Shown: positions 43,848 to 53,184 of the stretch, one piece after another
Layout of the letters: each line of letters starts with the position of its first letter
Numbering within the stretch: position 1 is the stretch's first letter
From: Nocardia alni
GTDB taxonomy: Bacteria; Actinomycetota; Actinomycetes; Mycobacteriales; Mycobacteriaceae
Assembly: GCF_019038435.1 (NCBI RefSeq)
Contig: NZ_JAGPOX010000034.1
Span: 1 to 64,000, forward strand
Direction of reading: 5' to 3'
Length of the DNA stretch: 64,000 nt
Made by a program: the position numbers and the translations under genes
The notes under the pieces: model-generated
The model's database searches: none
Told to the model about the DNA's origin: nothing
Seen by the model: only the letters and a program-made list of their open reading frames with translations

Positions 43848-44093
43848 GCGGACAACGCTAATGCACAGGACCCCTGGACGGCCTCGATGTGATCTGCGAC
43901 CGAACACGGGAAGCGGAGGGCACTTTTTGTCGTTGGTATGCAGTACAAATGCTAGGCAGTGCGGCGCGCCGGATTCCGGCGCCACCGGGCCGTGCCCGGT
44001 TGCCTCGGCGTTTCCGCAGGACAAACGAAATATGCTGACGCGCGGGACGGCGGCCGTGCGTGAGTAGAATTCGTCCCGACGAAGGGGTAACAG

Positions 44094-44780
44094 GTGAAAG
44101 ATCTGGTGGACACCACGGAGATGTATCTCCGTACCATCTACGACCTCGAGGAGGAGGGCGTGACGCCGCTGCGCGCGCGGATCGCCGAACGCCTCGAGCA
44201 GAGTGGCCCGACGGTGAGCCAGACGGTTGCCCGCATGGAGCGGGACGGATTGCTGCTGGTCGCGGGCGACCGTCACCTCGAGCTGACCGAGAAGGGCCGC
44301 TCGATGGCGGTCGCGGTCATGCGCAAGCATCGGCTGGCCGAGCGCCTGCTGGTGGACGTGATCGGGCTGGACTGGCAGAACGTGCACGCCGAGGCCTGCC
44401 GCTGGGAGCACGTGATGAGCGAGGATGTCGAGCGCCGCCTCGTCGAAGTGCTCAATAACCCCACCACCTCCCCCTACGGCAATCCCATCCCCGGACTGGA
44501 CGAGCTGGGCGTGTCGGCCCAGGGATCGGCCGAGGAGAGGCTGATGCGCCTGTCGGATCTGCCCGCGGGCCAGACGGTCGCGGTGGTGGTCCGGCGGCTG
44601 TCCGAGCACATCCAGACCGACCCGGAGACCATCAATCAACTCCGCGAGGTGGGCGTGGTCCCCGATGCCCGCGTCACCGTGGAGACCAAGCCCGGTGTCG
44701 TGGTCATCTCGGTGCCCGGGCATGGTGGATTCGAATTGTCGGACGAGATGGCTCACGCCGTCCAAGTGAAATTGGTCTGA
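44094..44780 (+). CDS. ideR: Iron-dependent regulator IdeR/DtxR
   Basis: A 228-residue ferrous-iron-activated repressor. It has the N-terminal helix-turn-helix (RIAERLEQSGPTVSQTVARMERDGLL), the dimerisation domain and the C-terminal SH3-like domain. The metal ligands of IdeR are all present at their known numbers: Met10, Cys102, Glu105 and His106 for site one, and His79, Glu83 and His98 for site two. In relatives it controls siderophore synthesis and iron storage and represses at boxes like TTAGGTTAGGCTAACC; I saw no such box in this window. galE follows 12 bases on, as in corynebacteria. GTG start. Confidence 0.96.
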   Translation: MKDLVDTTEMYLRTIYDLEEEGVTPLRARIAERLEQSGPTVSQTVARMERDGLLLVAGDRHLELTEKGRSMAVAVMRKHRLAERLLVDVIGLDWQNVHAEACRWEHVMSEDVERRLVEVLNNPTTSPYGNPIPGLDELGVSAQGSAEERLMRLSDLPAGQTVAVVVRRLSEHIQTDPETINQLREVGVVPDARVTVETKPGVVVISVPGHGGFELSDEMAHAVQVKLV

Positions 44781-44792
44781 GGTAACCCGAGT

Positions 44793-45773
44793 ATGAAACT
44801 TCTGGTCACGGGTGGCGCCGGATACGTCGGTGGCGTCTGCGCGCAGGTGCTGATCGAGGAGGGTCACGAGGTCGTCGTGGTCGACGACCTGTCCACCGGC
44901 AATGCCGAGGGCGTGCCCAGCGGGGCCAAGTTCGTCGACGGCGATATCGCGACTGTCGGCGTGGAGCTGGTCGAATCCGAATCCTTCGACGGCGTCCTGC
45001 ATTTCGCCGCGCAGTCGCTGGTCGGCGAGTCCGTGCAGAAGCCGGAGAAGTACTGGCACGGCAACGTGGTCAAGACCCTCGCCCTGCTCGAGGCGATCCG
45101 CCACTCCGGAACCGAGCGGCTGGTGTTCTCCTCGACCGCCGCGGTCTACGGCGAGCCCGAGCAGGTGCCGATCACCGAGGACGCGCCTACCCGGCCGACC
45201 AATCCGTACGGCGCGTCGAAGCTGGCCATCGACCATGCCATCACCTCCTATGCGGTGGCGCACGGGCTGGCCGCGACCAGCCTGCGCTATTTCAATGTCG
45301 CCGGCGCCTACGGTGGGCTCGGCGAGAACCGTGTAGTGGAAACCCATCTCATTCCGCTGGTCCTGCAGACCGCACTGGGCCACCGGGAATCGATCTCGGT
45401 GTTCGGCACCGACTATCCGACCGACGACGGCAGTGCGGTCCGCGACTACATCCACATCCGGGATCTGGCGCAGGCGCATCTGCTGGCACTGGCCCAGTCC
45501 CGTCCGGGCGAACACCGCATCTGCAACCTCGGCAGCGGCACCGGATTCTCGGTGCGCCAGGTGATCTCGGCCTGCGAGCGGGTCACCGGCCGCCCGATCC
45601 CGGCGGTCGACGCGCCGCGCCGGGCGGGTGATCCGGCGGTGCTGATCGCCTCCAGCGAACGCGCCATCGCCGAACTGGGCTGGCAGCCGCGGCACAACGA
45701 CCTCGACGAGATCGTCACCGACGCCTGGGCATTCCTGCAATCCCTCGGCGACCGCGCGCACAGCGCCCGGTAG
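44793..45773 (+). CDS. galE: UDP-glucose 4-epimerase
   Basis: A 326-residue NAD-dependent epimerase that interconverts UDP-glucose and UDP-galactose, needed for galactan of the arabinogalactan wall. Gly-rich motif VTGGAGYVGGVCAQVL; catalytic Ser in VFSSTAAVYG and Tyr-x3-Lys in NPYGASKLAID. The C-terminus has VFGTDYPTDDGSAVRDYIHI, which is typical of GalE. It is 12 bases downstream of ideR, as in Corynebacterium dtxR-galE, so co-transcription is likely. Confidence 0.95.
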   Translation: MKLLVTGGAGYVGGVCAQVLIEEGHEVVVVDDLSTGNAEGVPSGAKFVDGDIATVGVELVESESFDGVLHFAAQSLVGESVQKPEKYWHGNVVKTLALLEAIRHSGTERLVFSSTAAVYGEPEQVPITEDAPTRPTNPYGASKLAIDHAITSYAVAHGLAATSLRYFNVAGAYGGLGENRVVETHLIPLVLQTALGHRESISVFGTDYPTDDGSAVRDYIHIRDLAQAHLLALAQSRPGEHRICNLGSGTGFSVRQVISACERVTGRPIPAVDAPRRAGDPAVLIASSERAIAELGWQPRHNDLDEIVTDAWAFLQSLGDRAHSAR

Positions 45774-45789
45774 CACTCACAGCTCCACT

Positions 45790-45913
45790 TCGCTGGCACT
45801 CGGCTCCGCCGCGCGGGCGGCACGCCGTACCCACGCACGCTCGCTCACGGCTCCACACCGCCAGCACCCTCCGCCGCCAGCGCGGCACACCGTACCCACG
45901 GCACGCTCGCTCA
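45790..45913. repeat. Dispersed gene-end repeat, two copies
   Basis: On the plus strand 45819-45847 and 45884-45913 match over 29-30 bases with one gap and one substitution. On the minus strand each starts (A/G)TGAGCGAGCGTGC. The TGA at 45913-45911 is the stop of the DUF4192 gene. Related copies lie at 28674 (start of an SDR) and 39024-39088. Confidence 0.65.
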
Positions 45914-47113
45914 TCCGGGCAGCCAACCAGGCCGCACATCGAGTTCGATACCCAGGTCGGCGGCTATCGTGCGACCGCTGCACGCGAGTACGCGAACCGC
46001 CCTCGGGCACATCCCGGTGGTGAGCGCCGTGTCGAGCAGGCGGGCCATGGTGTGGTCCGGATCGGACTGCGCCGCCGCTTGCAAGGCGACCGCCGCCAGC
46101 GAACTGTCGCCGCGGGTGTAGGCGCTGTATCCCAGGAGCGCCGCCGCCTCGGCTCGATCGGGTCCGGTCAAGGCGCGGCACATTCGGGACCACAGTCGCT
46201 CGGCGGCCTCCGAGTATTCGGTGCCGGCCACGGCGAACAGGGCGTCGCGCACGGTCTTGTTCCGCAGCGCGACCGCCGTGCTCGCGATTCCCCGCGTATC
46301 AGCGTCACCGGCGTCGTTGGCCGCGCATATCCGGTCGAGTACCGCGGCCAGGGTTTCCCGGTGATACCGGTCCATCGCGTCGTGGCGCACGGCCGCGCGG
46401 AAACGCTCACCGGCATCCTCCTCGACCTGTTCGAGCAGCTCACCGACCTCGGATGTCAGCCTCTCATCGGGCGCCACCAGGGTGCGCGCGGTGGCCGATG
46501 AGGTCTGCGGAGCGCGTTCGCAGCACGGGTGGGCGCAGCACGCGTGATTTCCCGCGAGCGCCGAGGCGGCGGGGTCGGTCTGCACCCCGCACAGCGTCGG
46601 ATCGCGCACGTCCCACCACGCGTACCCTTCGGCGATGTCGGGTACCACCCATGCGTCGTCCAGCACGATCTGCTCGGCCGTGAGGGCGCATTCGATGGCC
46701 GCGACCAAGTCGCGATGCCAGGACGCCCACGGCCCGCGTGGAGTGCCGGCACGATCGTCGACGATCAGCACAAGTACGCCGATGGCGTTTTCGTGCGCGC
46801 AGATCGTGGCCAGATTCCTGGCCAGCTCGGCGAACTCACCCGGACGATCCAGATCGTGGCAGGCCACCGCCGCGAGCTGTGCCCGGCCGGGCCGTCCGGG
46901 CGAATGCTGGAGCAGACCGGCCACGACCGATCGCCGAGGCGCGAAGCCCAGGAGCGCGGGGATGGCGGCGATGCATTCGGCCGGGTCGTCCGCGTGCAGC
47001 GCGAACCGGCACGGAGTCGTCTCGAGAGCGCCCGGAGCCCTGGAGAGGGCAGCCGGGGCGGGGCCGGAATCGTCCGTCCGGGCGGCGGGTGTGGTGTCGA
47101 TAGCGGTTGTCAT
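45911..47113 (-). CDS. DUF4192 protein
   Basis: A 400-residue protein of the actinobacterial DUF4192 family. Features are the start CRFALHADDPAECIAAIPALLGFAPRRSVVAGLL, the WASWHRDLVAAIECALTAEQIVLDDAWVV stretch and ALTGPDRAEAAALLGYSAYTRGDSSLAAVAL with repeat-like helices. The Cys-rich segment (CCAHPCCERA) in the middle may bind metal. Function unknown. ATG 47113 (MTTAIDT) chosen. Convergent with galE; the gap holds the dispersed repeat copies. Confidence 0.9.
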   Translation of the reverse strand: MTTAIDTTPAARTDDSGPAPAALSRAPGALETTPCRFALHADDPAECIAAIPALLGFAPRRSVVAGLLQHSPGRPGRAQLAAVACHDLDRPGEFAELARNLATICAHENAIGVLVLIVDDRAGTPRGPWASWHRDLVAAIECALTAEQIVLDDAWVVPDIAEGYAWWDVRDPTLCGVQTDPAASALAGNHACCAHPCCERAPQTSSATARTLVAPDERLTSEVGELLEQVEEDAGERFRAAVRHDAMDRYHRETLAAVLDRICAANDAGDADTRGIASTAVALRNKTVRDALFAVAGTEYSEAAERLWSRMCRALTGPDRAEAAALLGYSAYTRGDSSLAAVALQAAAQSDPDHTMARLLDTALTTGMCPRAVRVLACSGRTIAADLGIELDVRPGWLPG

Positions 47114-47302
47114 GCGTCCACGATGACCGCCGGACGATTCGGTCCCGGAGTGATGAGCTGGGCGTTCATCAGACCTGGGGATAACCGCCGACCTGTGTAC
47201 AGCCAGCCGATCCGGCGGTCTCGCAAGACGATTCGTGTCGGACCCCGCTGTTAAGGTCCGAGCGGGGAGCAGCCGGGCCCAACCCCCGACCACAATGCCC
47301 GA

Positions 47303-48031
47303 TCACCCCTTGCGCACATCTCCCACCGTCGCGGTGAAGACCTGATCCAGCGCCTCCATATCGGGCGCGTCATGGCCGAAGCTCAGGTAGGTGGCGGTGA
47401 TCCGCACATCGCCGACCTGCGCGGCCAAGGTTCGCATGAAGCGGGTCAGCCCAGCCCCGCCCCGCTGCCCGCCGGCCGTGCGGCTCCACGCGAGCGAGTC
47501 GTCGGCGTTCACCGGCGGCGGCGGATCCAGCTCGGTGGTGACGGTGGTGACCAGCGCGCCGTGCCGGGCCCGCACCGTGCCGCACTGCCCCAGCTGCGCC
47601 CGCAACCGATCGAGCGGCTCGGGGCTGCGGCTCAGCTCGACGGTGATGGTCGCACTGGTGTTCTCGTCGGTACCGACCACGACCGCGACCTGGTGCGGAT
47701 CCGCCGGCGGCGGCGCCACACAATCAGCGGGATCCACCGTCGAGCCGACCGGAATCCCGGTCAGATCGGCCGCGGCCTGCGCGGTGTGCGGCGCCGGCAA
47801 CACCACGGCCTGGTACGTAGCCGGAAACTGCGACTGTCCGGGAAGAAGCACCGCCAGATCCGCCCCGACATGTTTGGTCGCCTCGGGCGTCGCACTGCCG
47901 GCCGGACCGGACGGATGCCCCGGCACCGACGACCCGCACGCAGTGAGCACCCACCCCACCACCACGCACCCGGCCACCCAGGCCAGCCCGGTCGCACGCC
48001 CCCGTGTACCCGGTGTCTCCGGCAGTTTCAC
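47303..48031 (-). CDS. Lipoprotein, DUF5642-like
   Basis: A 242-residue exported protein. The hydrophobic signal AWVAGCVVVGWVLTACGSS has a lipobox (LTAC) with the lipidated Cys at about residue 32. The mature part has a Pro/Gly/Ser linker and then a domain beginning ADLAVLLPGQSQFPATYQAVVLP, with a conserved VDPADCVAPPP and a later VRARHGALVTT. It resembles mycobacterial DUF5642 lipoproteins, whose function is unknown. The GTG at 48031 is chosen; the frame opens further upstream at 48115, but those residues are basic and Gly-rich. Confidence 0.75.
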   Translation of the reverse strand: MKLPETPGTRGRATGLAWVAGCVVVGWVLTACGSSVPGHPSGPAGSATPEATKHVGADLAVLLPGQSQFPATYQAVVLPAPHTAQAAADLTGIPVGSTVDPADCVAPPPADPHQVAVVVGTDENTSATITVELSRSPEPLDRLRAQLGQCGTVRARHGALVTTVTTELDPPPPVNADDSLAWSRTAGGQRGGAGLTRFMRTLAAQVGDVRITATYLSFGHDAPDMEALDQVFTATVGDVRKG

Positions 48032-48333
48032 GCCGCACACTATGCCGAACCCCACTCCCGACCCCCAGCCGCCACGCCGGAAACACTTCGCGCGATGCGT
48101 CGATAACGTAACCACCGACGAGCCCCAGGGCGCCGAAAACCCGCCGCAGCGAAGCGGAGGCCAAATTACAGGGAATGGGGATTGGTGGTTGGGGCGTTGT
48201 CAGCGGTACGGTCCCCCGCTGAACGCGGAGTCGGAAGCACATGAGGGACAATGGGGGTGGTCACCCGGGCCATCTCGGCGCCTTGTCCCGCCGCCGGGCC
48301 GCTTGTGGCGGACCACGCAGGAAGGAGTACTCG
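48032..48333. other. Divergent intergenic region between the lipoprotein and PAC2 genes
   Basis: This 302-base gap holds no convincing gene. It contains the start regions of two divergent genes; I see no clear -35/-10 pair. Confidence 0.5.
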
Positions 48334-49299
48334 ATGGAGGACTACGAGTCGCATATGTACGAGCTGGAGTTTCCCGCTCCGCAGCTGTCGTCTGCCGACG
48401 GCGAGGGCCCGGTGCTGGTGCACGGGCTGGAGGGGTTCACCGACGCCGGTCACGCGGTTCGCCTGGCCACCACGCATCTGCGGGAGAGCCTCGAGGCCGA
48501 GCTGGTCGCCTCCTTCGACGTGGACGAGCTGCTGGACTATCGCTCGCGTCGTCCGCTGATGACCTTCAAGACCGATCACTTCTCCGAGTACGCCGAGCCG
48601 GAGCTGTCTCTCTGGGCGGTCAAGGACACCGCGGGCACGCCGTTCCTGCTGCTGGCGGGCCTGGAACCGGATCTGCGCTGGGAGAAGTTCGTCACCGCGG
48701 TGCGGTTGCTGGCCGAGCAGCTCGGGGTGCGCCGCACGATCGGGCTCAGCGCGATCCCGATGGCGATCCCGCACACCCGCCCGCTGGGCGTGACCGCGCA
48801 CTCCAACGACCGCGATCTGATCGGCGAGCATCAGCGCTGGCCGGGTGAGCTGCAGGTGCCAGGCAGCGCGTCGTCGCTGCTGGAGTACCGGATGGCGCAG
48901 CACGGCCACGAATCGGTCGGCTTCTCGGTGCACGTGCCGCACTACCTGGCGCAGACCGCGTATCCGGAGGCGGCGCAGACCCTGCTGGAGAACGTCGCCG
49001 ACAACACCGGGCTGGATCTGCCCCTGGCGGCGCTGGGCGAGTCCGCCGCGCGGGTGCGCGAGCAGGTCAACGAGCACATCGCCGGCAACTCCGAGGTGGA
49101 GATGGTGGTGCAGGCCCTCGAGCGCCAGTACGACAGCTTCGTGACCTCCCAGGAGCGGCAGTCCAGCCTCCTGGCCGGTGAAATGGACCTGCCGACCGGT
49201 GAGGAGCTCGGCGCCGAATTCGAGCGCTTCCTGGCCGAACAGGGCGGTTTCGACGGCATCGATGGCTCCGACGCGCCGGGCGAGGGCGAGCAGCTCTGA
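48334..49299 (+). CDS. PAC2-family protein
   Basis: A 321-residue protein of the PAC2/ATP-grasp-like family (Rv2714-type), which in mycobacteria forms trimers; in eukaryotes PAC2 is a proteasome assembly chaperone. Visible blocks are GPVLVHGLEGFTDAGHAVRLATTHL, DELLDYRSRRPLM, and PFLLLAGLEPDLRWEKFVTAVRLL. The C-terminal 50 residues are acidic and helical. ATG with GAAGGAG at 48334. It sits 44 bases before the helicase gene and is probably co-transcribed with it. Confidence 0.9.
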   Translation: MEDYESHMYELEFPAPQLSSADGEGPVLVHGLEGFTDAGHAVRLATTHLRESLEAELVASFDVDELLDYRSRRPLMTFKTDHFSEYAEPELSLWAVKDTAGTPFLLLAGLEPDLRWEKFVTAVRLLAEQLGVRRTIGLSAIPMAIPHTRPLGVTAHSNDRDLIGEHQRWPGELQVPGSASSLLEYRMAQHGHESVGFSVHVPHYLAQTAYPEAAQTLLENVADNTGLDLPLAALGESAARVREQVNEHIAGNSEVEMVVQALERQYDSFVTSQERQSSLLAGEMDLPTGEELGAEFERFLAEQGGFDGIDGSDAPGEGEQL

Positions 49300-49343
49300 T
49301 CCGATGCCCGGGTTCCCTGTCCGAGCCACTAGACTCCTCGCCC

Positions 49344-51851
49344 GTGCAGCTGTCCGACCTCGTACCCGACCAGGCGGTACCCGATGTGGACCCGGACTGG
49401 CTGTTCGAGACGTTCGGTGAGTGGGCCTCCGATCAGGGCTTGACGCTGTATCCGGCGCAGGAAGAGGCGCTGCTCGAGCTGATGACAGGCGCCAACGTCA
49501 TCCTGTCCACCCCGACCGGCTCCGGTAAGTCCATGGTCGCGGTCGGCGCGCATTTCGCCGCGCTCAATCGCGGGGAGCGCAGCTACTACACCGCACCGAT
49601 CAAGGCCCTGGTCAGCGAGAAGTTCTTCGCCCTGTGCGAGGTGTTCGGCGCGGACAAGGTCGGCATGGTGACAGGGGACGCGGCGGTGAATCCGACCGCG
49701 CCGATCATCTGCGCCACCGCGGAGATCCTGGCGAATATGGCGCTGCGCGAGGGCGCGAACGCCGATGTCGGCCAGGTGGTCATGGACGAGTTCCACTTCT
49801 ACGCCGATCCGGATCGCGGCTGGGCGTGGCAGGTGCCGCTGATCGAGCTGCCGAAGGTCCAGTTCCTGCTGATGTCGGCCACCCTCGGCGAGGTCGACTT
49901 CTTCGCGGAGGATCTGCGCCGCCGCACCGGACGCGAGACCGCGATCGTCAGCGGCACCGAACGCCCCGTGCCGCTGATGTTCTCGTATGTGCGCACGCCC
50001 ATCACCGAAACCCTCGAGGATCTGGTCACCACCAGCCAGGCGCCGGTGTACGTCGTGCACTTCACCCAGGCCGCCGCGCTAGAGCGCGCGCAGGCGCTGA
50101 CCAGCGTCAATTTCTCCTCGAAGGCCGAGAAGGAGGCGATCGCCGAGGCACTGGGCGGCTTCCGCTTCGCGACCGGTTTCGGCAAGACGCTCTCGCGGCT
50201 GATCCGGCACGGCATCGGCGTGCACCACGCCGGAATGCTGCCCAAATACCGTCGTCTGGTGGAGCGGCTGGCCCAGGAGGGGCTGCTGAAGGTGGTGTGC
50301 GGCACCGACACTCTCGGCGTCGGCATCAACGTTCCGATCCGCACGGTGCTGCTGACCGGCCTGACCAAATTCGACGGGGTACGCACCCGCAGGCTCAAAT
50401 CGCGCGAATTCCATCAAATCGCCGGGCGCGCCGGACGTGCCGGTTACGACACCATGGGCACGGTCGTGGTGCAGGCGCCCGAACACGAGGTGGAGAACGC
50501 CCGCCTGCGGGCCAAGGCGGGCGACGATCCGAAGAAGCAGAAGCGAGTGCAGCTGCGCAAACCGCCGGACGGGTTCGTGTCCTGGTCGGAGGAGACGTTC
50601 GATCGTCTGGTGGCGGCCCAGCCCGAGCCGATGGTGTCCCGCTTCCAGGTCACCAACGCGATGCTGCTGAATGTGATCGCCCGGCCCGGCAACTGCTTCT
50701 ACGCGATGCGGCACCTGCTGGAGGACAACCACGAGCCGCGCCCGGCGCAGCGCAAACATATCGTCAAGGCGATTCGCCTGTACCGCGCGCTGCGGGATGC
50801 CGGTGTGGTGCAGCAGCTCGCCGAACCCGACGCTCAGGGCCGCCACGCGCGTCTGACAGTCGATCTTCAGCGCGATTTCGCCCTCGATCAACCGCTCTCG
50901 CCGTTCGCACTGGCCGCCCTGGAACTCCTCGACAACTCCGCCCATACCTATACCCTGGATGTCGTGTCGATCATCGAGTCCACGCTCGAGGACCCGCGCC
51001 AACTGCTGATGGCCCAGCAGCACAAGGCACGCGGGGAGGCCGTCGCCGAGATGAAGGCCGACGGCATCGAATACGACGAGCGCATGGAGCTGCTCGAAGA
51101 GGTCACCTGGCCCAAACCCCTGGCCGAGTTGATCGAACCGGCCTTCGAGACCTATCGCGCGGGCCATCCGTGGGTATCGGAGTTCAGCCCCTCGCCCAAG
51201 TCCGTGGTTCGCGAAATGATCGAGCGCTCACTGACTTTCGCCGAATTGGTCAGCAACTACGAGCTGGCCCGCTCGGAGGGCGTGGTGCTGCGCTATCTGG
51301 CCGACGCCTACCGCGCGCTACGCCGCACGGTGCCCGAATCCGCGCGCACCGAGGAGCTCGAGGATCTCACCGAATGGCTGGGTGAGCTTGTGCGCCAGGT
51401 GGATTCGAGCCTGCTCGACGAGTGGGAGCAGCTGACCAATCCCGGCGCGGAGAACGACTCGCAGCAGCTCGCCTTCGGCGCGGAAACCGTGCGCCCGATC
51501 TCGGCCAACGAGCGCGCCTTCCGGGTGCTGGTCCGCAACGCGATGTTCCGCCGGGTGGAGCTGGCGGCGCTGCGCCGCTGGGACGCCCTGGACGAACTCG
51601 ACGACGGACCGGACTGGGAGTCCGAGCTGGCGGCCTACTTCACCGAATACCACGAGATCGGCATCGGTCCGGCCGCGCGTGGCCCACGGCTGTTCCAGGT
51701 CGAGCAGGAGCCCGATCTATGGCGGGTGCGTCAGGTGCTCGACGATCCCGCGGGTGATCACGGCTGGTCCCTGGACGCCGTGGTCGACCTGCCCGAATCG
51801 GACGCCGCCGGTGAAGTGGTGTTCGACACGGTGACGGTGAGTGTGGGATGA
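49344..51851 (+). CDS. DEAD/DEAH-box helicase with DUF3516
   Basis: An 835-residue SF2 RNA/DNA helicase. Walker A STPTGSGKS, motif Ia YYTAPIKALV, motif II MDEFH, motif III LMSATL, and motif VI HQIAGRAGRAGYDT are in order. The C-terminal third (from about 460) is DUF3516, typical of actinobacterial members. It resembles the HelY/Ski2-like proteins but is a separate group. GTG start (MQLSDLVPDQ). Corynebacterial and mycobacterial homologues lie near oxyR, as here. Substrate not known; RNA unwinding is likely. Confidence 0.92.
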   Translation: MQLSDLVPDQAVPDVDPDWLFETFGEWASDQGLTLYPAQEEALLELMTGANVILSTPTGSGKSMVAVGAHFAALNRGERSYYTAPIKALVSEKFFALCEVFGADKVGMVTGDAAVNPTAPIICATAEILANMALREGANADVGQVVMDEFHFYADPDRGWAWQVPLIELPKVQFLLMSATLGEVDFFAEDLRRRTGRETAIVSGTERPVPLMFSYVRTPITETLEDLVTTSQAPVYVVHFTQAAALERAQALTSVNFSSKAEKEAIAEALGGFRFATGFGKTLSRLIRHGIGVHHAGMLPKYRRLVERLAQEGLLKVVCGTDTLGVGINVPIRTVLLTGLTKFDGVRTRRLKSREFHQIAGRAGRAGYDTMGTVVVQAPEHEVENARLRAKAGDDPKKQKRVQLRKPPDGFVSWSEETFDRLVAAQPEPMVSRFQVTNAMLLNVIARPGNCFYAMRHLLEDNHEPRPAQRKHIVKAIRLYRALRDAGVVQQLAEPDAQGRHARLTVDLQRDFALDQPLSPFALAALELLDNSAHTYTLDVVSIIESTLEDPRQLLMAQQHKARGEAVAEMKADGIEYDERMELLEEVTWPKPLAELIEPAFETYRAGHPWVSEFSPSPKSVVREMIERSLTFAELVSNYELARSEGVVLRYLADAYRALRRTVPESARTEELEDLTEWLGELVRQVDSSLLDEWEQLTNPGAENDSQQLAFGAETVRPISANERAFRVLVRNAMFRRVELAALRRWDALDELDDGPDWESELAAYFTEYHEIGIGPAARGPRLFQVEQEPDLWRVRQVLDDPAGDHGWSLDAVVDLPESDAAGEVVFDTVTVSVG

Positions 51852-52068
51852 GCATTATCCTGCGCCGAAAACCCGGCGACGTGTGCGTCCGTCGCGTGTC
51901 CCGCTAGCCGTTCTCGCCCCGAGGCGTGGCAGCCCGACCGCCGTGACGTCGCGCACACGTGTTCCGGTTCACCTCATCGCCGGTTCGTTTCGCATGCCTT
52001 CTCGCTGATACGCTCTCGCTCGCTGTCTGTCGTGGGAGGCTGCCCGGAAGAAAGAGAGTTCCCTTAGA

Positions 52069-53184
52069 TTGCTGGTTACACACGCGCCCGAGTCGCCCTG
52101 TCTCGTGATCGATCTCGATCGGGTGCGCGACAACTACCGCGCACTGCGGTCGGCCCTACCCACAGCACGAATTCGGTTCGCGGTCAAGGCTTCTCCCGTG
52201 CCGCAGATCATCCGGCTACTGGCCGCCGAAGGTGCGGAATTCGACGTCGCCAGCGTGGGTGAGATCGATCAGTGCATCGGCCTGGGCATCGACCCGGCCA
52301 CCCTCTGCTACGGAAATCCGATCAAGAAGGCCGCGCATATCGCCCACGCCCATGCCGCGGGTGTGCGCCGCTACGCCTTCGACACCGAGGACGATCTGGC
52401 TCGCATCGCCGAGCACGCCCCCGGATCGCACGTGGAGTGCCGTTTCCTGTCCTCGGCGCCGGAGTCGCGGACGCCGTTCGGCGCCAAATTCGGCTGCGCG
52501 CCCAGTGAGGCGATACGCCTGCTGGTTCGGGCGCGCGACCTGGGCCTGACGCCGGTGGGCCCGTATTTTCACGTCGGCTCACAGCAACTGGATCCGGTGG
52601 CCTGGCGGATCGGCGTCGAACAGGCCGGCGCCATCGCGGAGGCGTTGGCGGTCAAGGATATTCCGGTGAATTCGGTGAATATCGGTGGTGGATTGCCGAT
52701 TTCATATGTCGACAAGGCCCCGGAACTGTCCGAACTGGGCGCGGTGATCGCGGACGCGGTCGCCCGCCATCTCCCGGAGCACACCGATCTGGTGGTGGAA
52801 CCCGGCCGCGCCCTGGTGGGCAGCGCCGGTGTGATCCACGCCGAGGTCGTGAACGTGCGTACGGCGCCGGACGGGCGGCGCTGGATATACCTCGATATCG
52901 GCCGCTACAACGGAATGGCCGAAACCGAGAACGAGTACATCGCCTACCGGATCGAAACCTCACGAGACGGCGACACGAGCGATGAGGCGGTAATTGCCGG
53001 TCCGACCTGCGACGGGGACGATGTACTCTATCAACGCACGCGGGTCCTGTTGCCGACCACGCTGCGTGCCGGTGATCCTGTTCGGATCCTCGATACCGGC
53101 GCCTATACGGCGAGTTATTCGTCGGTGTCCTTCAACGGTTTTCCGCCTTTGACTGTTCATGTCATCGGCGCTGAGCGAGAGTGA
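52069..53184 (+). CDS. Ornithine-decarboxylase-like PLP enzyme (fold type III)
   Basis: A 371-residue member of the eukaryotic-type ornithine/diaminopimelate decarboxylase family. The PLP-Schiff Lys is in RFAVKASPVPQII, the phosphate-binding Gly-rich loop is SVNIGGGLPISY, and the active-site Cys lies in GPTCDGDDVLYQ, which is the ODC rather than alanine-racemase form. It would make putrescine from ornithine (or cadaverine from lysine). TTG start, with AAGAAAGAGAG about ten bases upstream. It overlaps the SpeD-SpeE fusion by four bases (GTGA), so the two enzymes form a complete route to a triamine. Confidence 0.86.
   Translation: MLVTHAPESPCLVIDLDRVRDNYRALRSALPTARIRFAVKASPVPQIIRLLAAEGAEFDVASVGEIDQCIGLGIDPATLCYGNPIKKAAHIAHAHAAGVRRYAFDTEDDLARIAEHAPGSHVECRFLSSAPESRTPFGAKFGCAPSEAIRLLVRARDLGLTPVGPYFHVGSQQLDPVAWRIGVEQAGAIAEALAVKDIPVNSVNIGGGLPISYVDKAPELSELGAVIADAVARHLPEHTDLVVEPGRALVGSAGVIHAEVVNVRTAPDGRRWIYLDIGRYNGMAETENEYIAYRIETSRDGDTSDEAVIAGPTCDGDDVLYQRTRVLLPTTLRAGDPVRILDTGAYTASYSSVSFNGFPPLTVHVIGAERE

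Noticed and set aside
44094..44094. IdeR box (TTAGGTTAGG type) near ideR or elsewhere
   Set aside because: None seen on reading the intergenic regions by eye; a full motif scan was not possible.
43848..45776. 643-codon extension of the AcuC frame opposite ideR and galE
   Set aside because: Antisense of two clearly real genes; a consequence of high GC.
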